From NCBI GenBank assembly GCA_965207025.1, contig OZ242258.1, positions 3,224,001 to 3,288,000 on the forward strand: a DNA stretch of 64,000 nt, read 5' to 3'. The translations under genes and the position numbers were made by a program. Under the pieces are notes generated by a model. It was not told the DNA's origin. It was given only the letters and a program-made list of their open reading frames with translations, and searched no databases. Positions 1 through 8,696 of the stretch are shown piece by piece; the first letter of the stretch is position 1; the number at the start of each line of letters is the position of its first letter. The stretch is from Bin87 sp034423595. Its GTDB lineage: Bacteria > Chloroflexota > Dehalococcoidia > Lucifugimonadales > UBA3495.

Positions 1-823
1 CATACACCCGCTCGGTCAATCCCGCTGCCATCGCCGGCGTCGTCTTGTAACCGCCCGCCCGCTTGTTCAACGTGGTATGCGGACGGCAGAAGTTGTAATG
101 CACGAAGTACAGGGCGAGCATATGGCAGTGGTTTTCCAGTTTCTTGCTGAAAGCGTTGGTCAACCTGGTGAACCGCCGCATCCCCATCCGCATGGTGAGG
201 TTCTGCCGCTCAACGTATGACGTGCTTATGGCGTCCCAATCGGGATTGCCGGTGATTTTCTCCCGGCGCGACCCGACCCACTCGACGGGCGAGTACCGCC
301 GCTGGTCTTCCGTTGGCGACGGCCCGTAGAGTTTGATGAGCTGGGCATAGTCCACGTCGCCGCCGAACGCGCCTTCCACGCCTTCCAGATACGACTTCAG
401 GCCATCGGTGGTGATCTGGACACGGTTTGCCAGCCGTTCCCGCATATCGTCCATAATCTCAATGGCCGCGTCGGAATCCCGGCCAGGGCTGACGTGCCAG
501 GACACAATCAACTTGCTGTCCGCGTCGATGCCCGTCCAGGTCCAAACGTCGCCGGCCTCGGCGGGAGCAGCCTTTGCGTACTCAACGTTCTTCTCTTTGG
601 CGTAGCAGAAACTCCAAACCTCGTCACACTGGACTTTGCGGCTGGGAACGTCGCGGACTGCCTGGTCGTGGAACGCGGCGCAGGCTTCGCCGGCGGACAC
701 CAGCAGTTTGGTGACGGTGTTGATGGACACGCCGGTTACGCGGCTGATGGAGCGCATGGACGAACCTTCCACCAGGAGGTTGAGGATCTGCGCCTGTTTG
801 TCGTTTGACAGTCGATTTACCAT
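1..823 (-). CDS. IS1-like transposase (partial, runs off window)
   Basis: An open frame of 274 codons runs from an ATG at 823 down to the window edge without a stop, so the C-terminus is missing. The first 60 residues form a helix-turn-helix-like region (MRSISRVTGVSINTVTK). The DDE nuclease core follows: Asp in TWTGIDADSKL, Asp in ITTDGLKSYLEG and Glu in SYVERQNLTMRM. The last motif, continuing into RRFTRLTNAFSKK, is typical of the IS1 DDE family. The frame appears intact and is preceded by a strong promoter. The outer end of the element lies outside the window, so its inverted repeats cannot be paired. Confidence 0.85.
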   Translation of the reverse strand, partial: MVNRLSNDKQAQILNLLVEGSSMRSISRVTGVSINTVTKLLVSAGEACAAFHDQAVRDVPSRKVQCDEVWSFCYAKEKNVEYAKAAPAEAGDVWTWTGIDADSKLIVSWHVSPGRDSDAAIEIMDDMRERLANRVQITTDGLKSYLEGVEGAFGGDVDYAQLIKLYGPSPTEDQRRYSPVEWVGSRREKITGNPDWDAISTSYVERQNLTMRMGMRRFTRLTNAFSKKLENHCHMLALYFVHYNFCRPHTTLNKRAGGYKTTPAMAAGLTERVY

Positions 824-829
824 GCCCGA

Positions 830-858
830 ATTGTAGGGCAAACCCACTTATCTGTCAA
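830..858 (-). promoter_or_regulatory. Sigma-70 promoter of the IS1-like transposase, probably leaderless
   Basis: Read on the minus strand there is TTGACA (858-853), a 17-base spacer and TACAAT (835-830). Only six bases separate the -10 box from the ATG at 823, so transcription should start at or next to the A of the start codon. No Shine-Dalgarno sequence fits in between. Confidence 0.7.
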
Positions 859-869
859 GCAAAAGTTCA

Positions 870-2432
870 CTACGAAATTAGCAATTCAGCCTGGTCTCTC
901 ACCCGGCCGCCCTGGGGCCGGTAGCCGTACAGCGGCAGATCAGGCCGTTGGTCGGCCAACAGTTCCTCCACACTCAAACCCTGGATTACGGGGTAGGTTC
1001 CGCTGTCGTCACGGAATGTCGCCTTTGGCCGCTGATTCTCAACTGTCCGCATATAGCGGTTGAAGCACACCATCACGCCGGCCGTCGCTTCGTACTTGTC
1101 CACCGTAGCCTTGAGCGCCTTCACCGAGTCGGCCGTGACCCGGCCGCCCTTGACCTGGACGATGGCGAACTCCGCTTTTGGCTTGCGGCCCATGCGGAAC
1201 GGGTAGAACTTCAACACCCCGTCCACGCCGCCATCCGCGCCCGGCGTACCAGGGTCGTGGAACATCCCCTCCGCTCCGATTGCGCCGCATACCCACTTTT
1301 CAAACTCAAACTTGTCCCGCTCCGCCAATTCCTCGGCGTCGGCCACGTTGACCGGAACGCCGCGCACCAGCACGTCGTCAGTAGTGAGCTGTGGGAAGTT
1401 GCCCAGAATGCGATTGCGCATCAACCCGACTGAGAAGGCCGATATATCCACGCCGACCCACCGGCGCCCCAACTGTTCGGCAGCGTGTACCGCCGTCCCG
1501 CATCCGCAGAAAGGATCAAGCACCAGGTCGCCGGGGTTGCTGCTGGCCTTGATTATCCGCTCCAGCAACGCCAACGGTTTCTGAGTCGGGTAGCCGAGAC
1601 GCTCCGGCGTTACAGTGGGGTTTTCCAACTTGTTGACGTCAGTCCATAGGTTCGGCGGCGCTTGGCCTTTGTTAGTGTCCAGGTAACGCTTAAACGCGGG
1701 TACGCCGCTCCGTTTTTTGGGCAGATACACCAATCCCTGCTCTTCCAGTTCAAGCATTCGCTTTTCGGGGTAACGCCACGGGCCGGGATGCCCGTGAAAG
1801 TCATAGTAGTAACCGCCGCCGGTCAAACTCTTGGCGGTCAAATCCCCTACTCTGAACGCTCCCCGTTCGTCTTTGTACCGATACGCCTTATCGACATAAT
1901 CCGGGTCTAGCGGCACGCGAACGGCGTCCTTATTGATGGCCTGTCCGTAGAACAGCAGAATGTCGCAAATCCGGCCCCAGGTTTTGCTGTCATTGTGGCT
2001 GCTGTTTCGCTTCCATACGATTTGCTGGTGAAACGGGGAATGCCCGAAGATGGCGTCCATCAACAGTTTGAGGTAGTGGCTTGCCGTGTCGTCGCAGTGC
2101 AGGTAGATCGATCCCGCCGGCGACAGTGCCCGCCGCATGGCCAGCAGCCGCACCGCCATGTTGACCAGGTACGCCGCAAGGCTGGATTGACCGGCCTTCG
2201 CGCCGCGCTCCAATGCCTGCGCTAAACGGACTATATCGGCCAGATAGCGGGACTGCGGGCCGCCGGACAGTTCCCGCAGCAGGTCGTCTTCCCGTGCGCC
2301 CCACGTCCAGGTGTCGGTAAACGCCTCGACCGGGCGGGCGTCTTTGTCCTTGCCGGCGAAGGGCAGATTGTAGATGCTCTTGGAATTGAACGGCGGGTCC
2401 AGGTAAATCAGGTCAACGCTGCCCGTCGGCAA
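870..2432 (-). CDS. DNA methyltransferase fused to a restriction-endonuclease-like domain; 5' end removed by IS insertion
   Basis: This is a beta-class amino-methyltransferase: the catalytic motif DLIYLDPPFNS (motif IV) comes first and the AdoMet-binding motif LDPFCGCGTA follows about 300 residues later. After it comes a PD-(D/E)XK-like domain with GADGGVDGVLKF and FAIVQVKGG, so modification and cleavage may reside in one polypeptide. The given start is a TTG just before motif IV. The same frame continues upstream (GINRLLYSDDCLNVLN) to the end of the IS4 element at 2512, where the natural 5' end is lost; its first 17 codons survive at 3846-3896. All catalytic motifs remain, but expression is doubtful. 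The stop is 46 bp from the transposase promoter. Confidence 0.75.
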   Translation of the reverse strand: MPTGSVDLIYLDPPFNSKSIYNLPFAGKDKDARPVEAFTDTWTWGAREDDLLRELSGGPQSRYLADIVRLAQALERGAKAGQSSLAAYLVNMAVRLLAMRRALSPAGSIYLHCDDTASHYLKLLMDAIFGHSPFHQQIVWKRNSSHNDSKTWGRICDILLFYGQAINKDAVRVPLDPDYVDKAYRYKDERGAFRVGDLTAKSLTGGGYYYDFHGHPGPWRYPEKRMLELEEQGLVYLPKKRSGVPAFKRYLDTNKGQAPPNLWTDVNKLENPTVTPERLGYPTQKPLALLERIIKASSNPGDLVLDPFCGCGTAVHAAEQLGRRWVGVDISAFSVGLMRNRILGNFPQLTTDDVLVRGVPVNVADAEELAERDKFEFEKWVCGAIGAEGMFHDPGTPGADGGVDGVLKFYPFRMGRKPKAEFAIVQVKGGRVTADSVKALKATVDKYEATAGVMVCFNRYMRTVENQRPKATFRDDSGTYPVIQGLSVEELLADQRPDLPLYGYRPQGGRVRDQAELLIS

Positions 2433-2511
2433 CGCCAGTTCGTCATTGAGAACGTTCAGGCAATCATCGCTGTACAGTAAGCGATTGATGCCCTCAAGGT
2501 CGGGGGGGGGG

Positions 2512-3845
2512 CTTAGAGGGGTAGGTATAGGCTTTTACGGGGGCGCATGATGGGTAATCTCCAAGCCTGTTTTGGGTTCGGGCCAGGGTTCTGGGAGCAG
2601 CCATACGCGGCTCCAGAGCCTGCCCCTGAGCGTCAAGCGCCGAAGCCAGTCGATGCCGTGGCGGATCACGCTGACGGTACGCGCCGGACGGGTCCAAGGG
2701 TCCCGATGATTGGGAGCCAGAGTCTTGGGCGGCGCCCGCAGGTTGCCTGGGGCGATGCCACGATCGTTGGCGTCCTCCACCCGGGTGCCGTAGGCGAGGG
2801 CCAGCAGTGTTGCCACCGAGAGCACCAGCCAGTGTCGGGAGATGCGGGTGGGGTCGGTTCTTCTGGTCTTGTCCCACTTCCAGCCCAGGCTCTTGAGGGC
2901 CTTGAAGCCCAGCTCGATCCAGAAGCGCAGGGCGTACCAACTCACCCCGACCTCCTCCGGAGGCAGGTCGGTGAGGATGATCCAGGGTTCCTCCTGCTCG
3001 ACGTACCAGACCACCAGCAGGGTGCAACGGCGCTGGGCGGCGGGAGGACCGAAGGCGGTGCCCCGGCCGATCCAGGCGGTGTCGGGGCGGGAAACAAAGG
3101 CGCGGGCGGGCAAGCGCTTGCCGCCGTCGGCGCAGAAGGTGATGTTCTTCCTATAGCGCATACAGGGGTACCAGCCCTGGGTGCATATCTGCTGCCACAG
3201 CTTGGGACTGGAGATGCCCCGGTCGCAGAGCACGATGACGGTCATTTCGGGTGGAATCGCCGGGGCCAGTTCCTTGAGCAGTTCCACCGTGGGGTCCATC
3301 CAGGAGCCTTTCTGAGTGGCGGGGTGGATATGCCAGGCCACGGGTATGGCGCAACTGCGGTACACCACGCTGATGACGATGGCGGTGGTCTGGTCGCCCT
3401 TGAGCGTGGGGTCGATGGCCAGGGCCAGGCGGTCGGAGTGCCACCAGGCCAGGACCCATTTGAGCAGTGGCGCGAAGCAGAGAGTAACGTCCAGTTGAGT
3501 CTGGCAGGGGCTGGTCCGGTCGCTGCCGTCGTAGAGCCACTCCCGGAGATACTGGCGCAGGTTGTTCCACTTGCGCCAGGGAGAGAGGGCGGAGGCCACG
3601 GCGTTCTGGCAGGCGCTGCCGGCCAGGATGGCCCCGCAAACCCACAGCGCCAAGCCGGTCAATTGTGGCTGAGATAGGTGAGGTAAATGCGTTTCAATAG
3701 CTTGCTGAATCTGATAGGTTTCTCGGGGAAGGCGCATCGAGGGTCTCCGGTATCTGGGGGTGTGATGACACCAGAATGCCGGATGCCCGTGCGCCTTTCC
3801 AAGTTACGCGCCAGGCCAATTTCGGCCCATACCTACCCCTCTAAG
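2512..3845 (-). mobile_element. Complete IS4-family insertion sequence (1334 bp)
   Basis: The ends are perfect 17-bp inverted repeats, CTTAGAGGGGTAGGTAT at 2512-2528 and its complement at 3829-3845. The element holds one transposase gene. It sits in a homopolymer: ten G's flank the left end (2502-2511) and seven flank the right end (3846-3852), so the target duplication cannot be resolved exactly. The methyltransferase reading frame is found on both sides, which shows that the element interrupts that gene near codon 17. Confidence 0.88.
2535..3737 (-). CDS. IS4-family DDE transposase
   Basis: A 400-residue protein with the three catalytic acids of an IS4-type transposase: Asp in LALAIDPTLKGDQ, Asp in VIVLCDRGISS and Glu in YALRFWIELGFKALK. 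The last motif fits the YREK spacing of the family, Y-x2-R-x3-E-x6-K. The gene fills almost the whole element; its TAA lies 22 bp inside the left end. The frame is intact, so the element may be active or recently arrived. The stop codon is in the same frame as the truncated methyltransferase downstream. Confidence 0.9.
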   Translation of the reverse strand: MRLPRETYQIQQAIETHLPHLSQPQLTGLALWVCGAILAGSACQNAVASALSPWRKWNNLRQYLREWLYDGSDRTSPCQTQLDVTLCFAPLLKWVLAWWHSDRLALAIDPTLKGDQTTAIVISVVYRSCAIPVAWHIHPATQKGSWMDPTVELLKELAPAIPPEMTVIVLCDRGISSPKLWQQICTQGWYPCMRYRKNITFCADGGKRLPARAFVSRPDTAWIGRGTAFGPPAAQRRCTLLVVWYVEQEEPWIILTDLPPEEVGVSWYALRFWIELGFKALKSLGWKWDKTRRTDPTRISRHWLVLSVATLLALAYGTRVEDANDRGIAPGNLRAPPKTLAPNHRDPWTRPARTVSVIRHGIDWLRRLTLRGRLWSRVWLLPEPWPEPKTGLEITHHAPP

Positions 3846-3896
3846 GGGGGGGCTGAATCAGCAGCGGCTACGCTGCTATGTGCGGCGGGCATCATG
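3846..3896 (-). pseudogene. 5' fragment of the interrupted methyltransferase gene
   Basis: On the minus strand ATGATGCCCGCC begins at 3896 and overlaps the TGA (3894-3892) of the preceding small gene by four bases, a usual sign of translational coupling. The frame reads MMPAAHSSVAAADSAPP and then meets the right end of the IS4 element. The methyltransferase body resumes after the left end at 2511 with DLEGINRLLYSDD. This is read from frame continuity on both sides of the element. Confidence 0.65.
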
Positions 3897-4146
3897 CCGC
3901 CTCGGAATCGGTGTTGCTCCCCCACCTGGCCGCCGCGCCCTGGGCGGCTATCTCCGCCCGTCGCTCCGCCGTCAGCGCGTCAGCTCTGGCCTTGCCGCCC
4001 TTTTTGCCGGCGGAGCGTTTCGGCCCGGTATCCTGCGGCTCCGTTGTCAGTTCTTCCTCGATCTCGCCCGTCGCTATCTTGGCGACCATGACGGCGGCTC
4101 CGATGACATCCGCCGGGCGTTTTTCGCCTCTCGGTCCGGTAGGCAT
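3892..4146 (-). CDS. Small basic protein upstream of the methyltransferase (MPTGPRGEKRPADVIG family)
   Basis: An 84-residue protein starting MPTGPRGEKRPADVIGAAV, with Lys/Gly/Ala-rich segments (GKKGGKARADALTAERRAE) and the ending AAARW. This short family is common in bacteria but has no assigned function that I know. The start at 4146 is set by a perfect AGGAGGT at 4158-4152; a longer frame upstream to 4221 has no ribosome site. It overlaps the methyltransferase start by ATGA, so the two were probably one operon before the IS insertion. Confidence 0.75.
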   Translation of the reverse strand: MPTGPRGEKRPADVIGAAVMVAKIATGEIEEELTTEPQDTGPKRSAGKKGGKARADALTAERRAEIAAQGAAARWGSNTDSEAA

Positions 4147-4250
4147 AATCGACCTCCTATTGCAGCCAACCCCCTTATACTGCAAAGGTATTGACAAACG
4201 CAAGCATTGGTTCAATTTCAAACTGAGACACTACCAGGTCGCCCGGCTTG

Positions 4251-4277
4251 TTGACACGTCATAGTGAATGTGATAAT
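4251..4277 (+). promoter_or_regulatory. Candidate promoter of the alternative complex III locus
   Basis: TTGACA (4251-4256) is followed after 15 bases by GATAAT (4272-4277), with an extended TG at 4269-4270. It is the best promoter-like sequence in the gap before the first gene of the locus at 4383. The spacer is short, so the extended -10 would carry most of the weight. Confidence 0.45.
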
Positions 4278-4382
4278 TTTCACCAGCCCAAAACGGGAGG
4301 CGATTTTTACGAGGGTTAAAAATCGGTTTTCAGCGGGGCGCTACCAGCAACCAGAAGCCTTAAACGCAGGTTTATCAACCCA

Positions 4383-4685
4383 ATGCCGCCGACCGACCCC
4401 AACGCTATGAACGCGCTGCTTTGGCACAACGTTCACCTGTGGTTGACCTACCTGTGGATCTATTTCCCGCTCATCATCATCTTTGCGTTCAGCATGCTCA
4501 TAGCTCACGGGCTGATTCCCTCGGGCGTCCAGACGGGCACCTATCCGGCGGTTCTCAGCCGTTTGCGCTTGCCTATCACCGTCATCGGCCTCGCTGCCCT
4601 GGGTGGCGCGGTAGCGATGATGGTTTTGACCATAATGCAGTCCCCCGTCACCTTCCAAGGCGTGTGGCACAGGCTGTTCGTATAG
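4383..4685 (+). CDS. Small two-helix membrane protein at the head of the ACIII locus
   Basis: A 100-residue protein with two hydrophobic segments, about residues 21-43 (LTYLWIYFPLIIIFAFSMLI) and 65-87 (ITVIGLAALGGAVAMMVLTI). I do not recognise a named family. It lies directly upstream of actA on the same strand with an 83-bp gap, so it may be an accessory subunit or assembly factor of alternative complex III; that is inference from position. No clear Shine-Dalgarno precedes either ATG (4383 or 4407). Confidence 0.6.
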   Translation: MPPTDPNAMNALLWHNVHLWLTYLWIYFPLIIIFAFSMLIAHGLIPSGVQTGTYPAVLSRLRLPITVIGLAALGGAVAMMVLTIMQSPVTFQGVWHRLFV

Positions 4686-4768
4686 CGATCCATACCACAG
4701 TATGAGTCCGACGCCGGTTTGCGGCGCAGCGATTCAACCACCACCCCGACCGTCACAACCATTCACCC

Positions 4769-5482
4769 ATGCCGCCTCTGCCGCCAACCCGACAACTCAT
4801 CCCTATGGCCCTGGCAGGGCTGCTGGCGACAGCAATCGTAGCCTTCATCGTGGTGGTGCTGTTCATTTCCTGGTTCTCCACCCCCCCCTTCGGCTGGGGC
4901 AACGCGCCCGACCAGCCCATTCCCTTCCCGCACACCGTACACGCGGGGGCCGTTGAGGATGGCGGCCATGCCATCCAGTGCGAATTCTGCCACCGCAACG
5001 TAACCACCGGAGCGGCGGCAACCGTACCGGCTGTTGAGGTCTGCGTCATCTGCCACAAGCAGGTCAACGGCGGAAACGTAAAGGCCGACCACATTGCGGC
5101 AGAGCCGGAGATCGGTAAGATCACCGACGAGTCGCTCAGCAACATACAGCGCGTATTGGACCGATACAACGAAAAGCCCGACCCTCGCCCCATCGACTGG
5201 GAGCGGGTCCACCGGATGCCCGACCATGTGCGGTTCGTCCACGAGGCCCATCTGCGCTTCCTGACCCAGGGCGAGCCGCGCCAGGTGACTTTGCCCATGG
5301 GCGACGAGCAGCCCATGAACCTGCCCGTGCCGGTGCAGGAGGCCTGTTCCGTCTGCCACGGCGACGTGGCCCACATGGAGGAGGTGCAACCCCAGGACGG
5401 CCAGTCCCTTAAGATGGGTACCTGCCTGGACTGCCACCGCCAGAACAGCGTAAGTACCGACTGCACCGTCTGTCACAAGTAG
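4769..5482 (+). CDS. actA: ActA, pentaheme cytochrome c subunit of alternative complex III
   Basis: A 237-residue protein with one N-terminal transmembrane anchor (about residues 12-36) followed by a periplasmic domain. Five CxxCH heme sites are visible: CEFCH at 71, CVICH at 92, CSVCH at 193, CLDCH at 219 and CTVCH at 232. Five hemes behind one anchor is the layout of ActA, which carries electrons from the quinol site to ActE or directly to an oxygen reductase. It is followed 71 bp later by the molybdopterin-like ActB part. Hemes would be attached by the Ccm proteins encoded further downstream. Confidence 0.9.
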   Translation: MPPLPPTRQLIPMALAGLLATAIVAFIVVVLFISWFSTPPFGWGNAPDQPIPFPHTVHAGAVEDGGHAIQCEFCHRNVTTGAAATVPAVEVCVICHKQVNGGNVKADHIAAEPEIGKITDESLSNIQRVLDRYNEKPDPRPIDWERVHRMPDHVRFVHEAHLRFLTQGEPRQVTLPMGDEQPMNLPVPVQEACSVCHGDVAHMEEVQPQDGQSLKMGTCLDCHRQNSVSTDCTVCHK

Positions 5483-5553
5483 GCCGCACTCTTACAACGG
5501 AAAACGCCGCAACCCCGCAATCATTCGACCAAACCCCGAACCCTTCTGAAACA

Positions 5554-7803
5554 ATGAAACTTAGCCGCCGCAACTTCCTCGCCTGGGCCGGTATCGCCGC
5601 CACCGGCGCTATTGCCTGCAACCTCTTCGACGATGAGCTGAGGGTGCAGAGCCCCGCGCTCATTCCCGAAGACCTGGTCAGCGGCCGCGACAACTGGTAC
5701 GCCACCTACGACACCTCCGTACCCGGCGGCCAGGGCGTCCTCGTGCGGGTGATGGAAGGCCGCGCCAAGAAGGTGCGTGGCAACCCCCGGTTCCCCACTA
5801 ACCAGGGCAAGCAATCCGCCGCCGCCGACGCGATGCTGCAATCCCTCTACCACCCCGACCGCATCGCCGGCCCCATGCTGCGCACCGGCCCCCGCGGTTC
5901 CGGCCAGTTCCGTCCGATCACCTGGGATGAAGCCCTGAACCGCTTCAACGCCGCCGTGGACACCAACGGCAGCCGAATGTTGCTGGTGACCGACGACCGC
6001 TGCGCCAGTTTCGCCCGGATCTGCGGCGCTTTCGCCGAGGCTTTCGGCGGCCGGCACGTGGCTTTCGGCGGCGCGGCGGACGACGCGGCTTATCGCGCAG
6101 CGGTTGAAAACGTGATGGGCAGTGGCAACCTCCCCTACCACGACATCGCCCACGCCGATTCGCTGATCAGCTTCGGCTCCGACTTCCTGTCCACCTGGGG
6201 CAGCCCCACCGCCTATGCGGTCGCCTACGGCAAGTTCCGCTCCGACACCCACGGACACCGGGGCACGCACGTTCACTTCGGCGCTCGCTACTCCATGACG
6301 GCGGCCAACGCCGACAAGTGGGTGCCCATCGCCCCCGGCGCCGAGGGCTACGCGGCCATGGCCATGGCTTGGGGCATTGCCCAATCTCATCCCGAATCGT
6401 CCTACGTGCAGGCCATCACCGGCGAGGCCGGCCCCGGCGCGCTCAACCAATTCGCTCCCGACGCCAACGCCGGTATTCTGGGAATACCGCCCGAAGCGCT
6501 GGGCGGGAAGTCCCTCAACGACTTCTTCCACGAAATGGCCCACGACTACGCGGCCCATCATGGCCTGGCCATCGGCGGCGGCGGCGAGGCCGCAGCCTAC
6601 AGCAACGGCAGGTTCAACGCCTCCGCAGTCCTGATGCTCAACCACGTCATGGGCAACGTGGGACATGAGGGCGGACTGCTGCCCAATCCCGACGGCCCAA
6701 TCTCCAGTCCCGCCCCGGTTCCGTTGGTCTCCCTGGACGAGTGGCGGTTGATCGCCGCCGACATCGCCAACGGCGCGACGGGCTTGGTCATCGTCAACAG
6801 CGCCGACCCGGTACACGGCCTGCCTGACGGCGTGGGCATGGCCGACGCCCTGCGCAACGAGAACGTCGCCATCATCAGCGCCAGCCCGTTCATCGACGAC
6901 ACCAGCGTGATGGCCGACCTGCTTATCCCCGACCGTGTAGCGTTGGAGGATTGGGGCGACGACACCCCCAACCCCGCGCCCGGTTACCAGGTGTACGCGG
7001 TGCAGCAGCCGGTGGTGAACCCTCTGCCCGACCTGGACCCGCGCAGTTTCCCCGACGTGCTGATCAACGCCGCCGCCGCTCTGGGCCGCGCCGACGCCAT
7101 GCCAGCCGAGAGTTACGAGGCCACAATCCGGGCCAACGTGGAAGAAACGCTGGGCGCGGACCTCACCGAGACGCTCAAAAACGGCGGCTGGTGGGACGAA
7201 GGCGCTACCGCGCGCGGCGCATCCCCGTCCGGCAACCTGCTCAGCGATATCGTGAACATGGCCGCGCCGGCCGAGATGCACGGCTCCGGCAATTTCCAGT
7301 TGCTGCCCTTCGCGCACAACACCGTGCTGGATGGCCGCAACGCCCACCTGCCCTGGGCCCAGAACGCGCCGGACCCCGTCACCACCGTCGCCTGGCAAAC
7401 GTGGGTCGAAATCAACGAAAAACAGGCCCGCGAAATGGGGTTGCGGGAGGGAGACGTGGTCAACATCACCACCTCCTCCGGAACCATCCAGGCGCTGGCC
7501 TATCTCAACCCCGGTATGCCCCCCAACATCGCCGCCGTGCCCATGGGCGGCGGACGCACCGCCGGTTCCGAATTCGCCACCGGCCGCGATTCCCGCGAGA
7601 GCAGCAACGTCGTGTCCATCCTGGCCGTCGCCGGCAACGACGCCGGCGGGGTGACCTGGAGCGGCAACCGTTGCAGCATCACACCCACCGGCGACAGCAT
7701 GGCCGTTTCCAAACTGGAGGGTGGTTACACCTCACGCGAAATCGGTGAGCATCCCGCCGAGCAGGTATTCAAAACCGTCAGTGGAGAGGGAGGAGGTCAC
7801 TAG
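5554..7803 (+). CDS. actB1: ActB1, molybdopterin-oxidoreductase-like part of the ActB subunit
   Basis: A 749-residue protein of the molybdopterin oxidoreductase superfamily. It starts with a twin-arginine signal (SRRNFLAWAG), with a Cys at residue 22 as a possible lipid anchor, so it should be exported folded. In characterised alternative complex III the ActB subunit keeps this fold but carries no molybdenum cofactor. ActB is usually one chain with a C-terminal iron-sulfur half; here that half is a separate gene, 104 bp downstream. The end region VVNITTSSGTIQALAYL resembles the C-terminal barrel of the superfamily. Confidence 0.85.
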   Translation: MKLSRRNFLAWAGIAATGAIACNLFDDELRVQSPALIPEDLVSGRDNWYATYDTSVPGGQGVLVRVMEGRAKKVRGNPRFPTNQGKQSAAADAMLQSLYHPDRIAGPMLRTGPRGSGQFRPITWDEALNRFNAAVDTNGSRMLLVTDDRCASFARICGAFAEAFGGRHVAFGGAADDAAYRAAVENVMGSGNLPYHDIAHADSLISFGSDFLSTWGSPTAYAVAYGKFRSDTHGHRGTHVHFGARYSMTAANADKWVPIAPGAEGYAAMAMAWGIAQSHPESSYVQAITGEAGPGALNQFAPDANAGILGIPPEALGGKSLNDFFHEMAHDYAAHHGLAIGGGGEAAAYSNGRFNASAVLMLNHVMGNVGHEGGLLPNPDGPISSPAPVPLVSLDEWRLIAADIANGATGLVIVNSADPVHGLPDGVGMADALRNENVAIISASPFIDDTSVMADLLIPDRVALEDWGDDTPNPAPGYQVYAVQQPVVNPLPDLDPRSFPDVLINAAAALGRADAMPAESYEATIRANVEETLGADLTETLKNGGWWDEGATARGASPSGNLLSDIVNMAAPAEMHGSGNFQLLPFAHNTVLDGRNAHLPWAQNAPDPVTTVAWQTWVEINEKQAREMGLREGDVVNITTSSGTIQALAYLNPGMPPNIAAVPMGGGRTAGSEFATGRDSRESSNVVSILAVAGNDAGGVTWSGNRCSITPTGDSMAVSKLEGGYTSREIGEHPAEQVFKTVSGEGGGH

Positions 7804-7833
7804 GGACGACAAAATCGCCCATCCGCTCATCCT

Positions 7834-7866
7834 GAGCTTGTCGAAGGATCATCGTTCGACAGGCTC
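7834..7866 (+). repeat. Dispersed hairpin repeat (CTTGTCGAAGGAT type)
   Basis: An imperfect inverted repeat with 12-base arms (GAGCTTGTCGAA and TTCGACAGGCTC, one mismatch) around a nine-base loop, in the gap between actB1 and actB2. Related sequence lies inside two coding genes, at 30863-30890 and 34425-34456. Confidence 0.75.
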
Positions 7867-7907
7867 GCCACGAGCGGCAATGCAGAAGCCCTGGGGACAA
7901 CTGAGAA

Positions 7908-8696
7908 ATGCCCAACGCTCAACACGAACATAAATGGGGAATGGTCGCCGACCTGGACAAGTGCACCGGCTGCCAGGCTTGTGTAATCGCCTGCCAGGCC
8001 GAAAACAACATCCCCATCAACACCAAGGACTACTTCCTCCAGCGCCGCGCCTACGAGTGGATCCGCATCGAGCGCTACTGGGAGGGCGAGTACCCCAACG
8101 TCAAGGCGCGCTTCATGCCCGTGCTCTGCCAGCACTGCGAAAACGCGCCCTGCGAGCCGGTTTGCCCGGTGTACGCCACCTACCACAACGAGGAAGGACT
8201 CAACGTCCAGGTCTATAACCGTTGCGTCGGTACCCGCTACTGCATCAACAACTGCCCCTACCAGGTGCGGATGTTCAACTACTGGCATCCCAACTGGCCG
8301 GCCCGCATGGAAAACCAACTGAACCCCGACGTAACCGTGCGCACTCGCGGCATCACCGAAAAGTGTACCTTCTGCGTCCAGCGCATCCGCCGCGGCGAGC
8401 TCAAGGTGGAGGCCCAGGGCGGCAACCGCCTGAACGACGAGACCATCGCCGGCGGCAACTACGACCCCGCCTGCGTCCAGGCTTGCCCCACCAACGCCCT
8501 GATGTTCGGCGACCTGCTGGATCCCAACGCCGCCATCAAGCCGTACTTCGACGACGTGAACGCGCACCCGGGCCACGGCGAACATGACCGCCAGACCCGG
8601 GGCTACCGGCTGCTGGAGGAAATGGCCACCAAGCCCAGCGTCATCTACCTCAAGAAAGTTGACCAATACCCGCTGCCGGGTAAGGGTGGACACTGA
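7908..8696 (+). CDS. actB2: ActB2, iron-sulfur part of the ActB subunit
   Basis: A 262-residue ferredoxin-type protein of the DMSO-reductase B-subunit family. Cysteine groups in order are CTGCQACVIAC (19-29), CQHCENAPCEPVC, CVGTRYCINNC, and a fourth split between CTFC and CVQAC. The Thr in CVGTRYC replaces the second cysteine of the usual motif, which fits one [3Fe-4S] and three [4Fe-4S] clusters as known for ActB. It relays electrons between the membrane quinol-oxidising subunits and the hemes. Its TGA overlaps the ATG of the next gene (TGATG). Confidence 0.88.
   Translation: MPNAQHEHKWGMVADLDKCTGCQACVIACQAENNIPINTKDYFLQRRAYEWIRIERYWEGEYPNVKARFMPVLCQHCENAPCEPVCPVYATYHNEEGLNVQVYNRCVGTRYCINNCPYQVRMFNYWHPNWPARMENQLNPDVTVRTRGITEKCTFCVQRIRRGELKVEAQGGNRLNDETIAGGNYDPACVQACPTNALMFGDLLDPNAAIKPYFDDVNAHPGHGEHDRQTRGYRLLEEMATKPSVIYLKKVDQYPLPGKGGH

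Noticed and set aside
4191..4196. TTGACA as -35 box for the act locus
   Set aside because: No usable -10 hexamer 16-18 bases downstream; the pair at 4251-4277 is better.
5521..7398. Long open frame of 625 codons on the minus strand, antisense to actB1
   Set aside because: High-GC third positions of actB1 keep stops out of this strand. Composition is Gly/Val/Arg-rich without domains, and there is no ribosome site. The plus-strand frame has clear family features.
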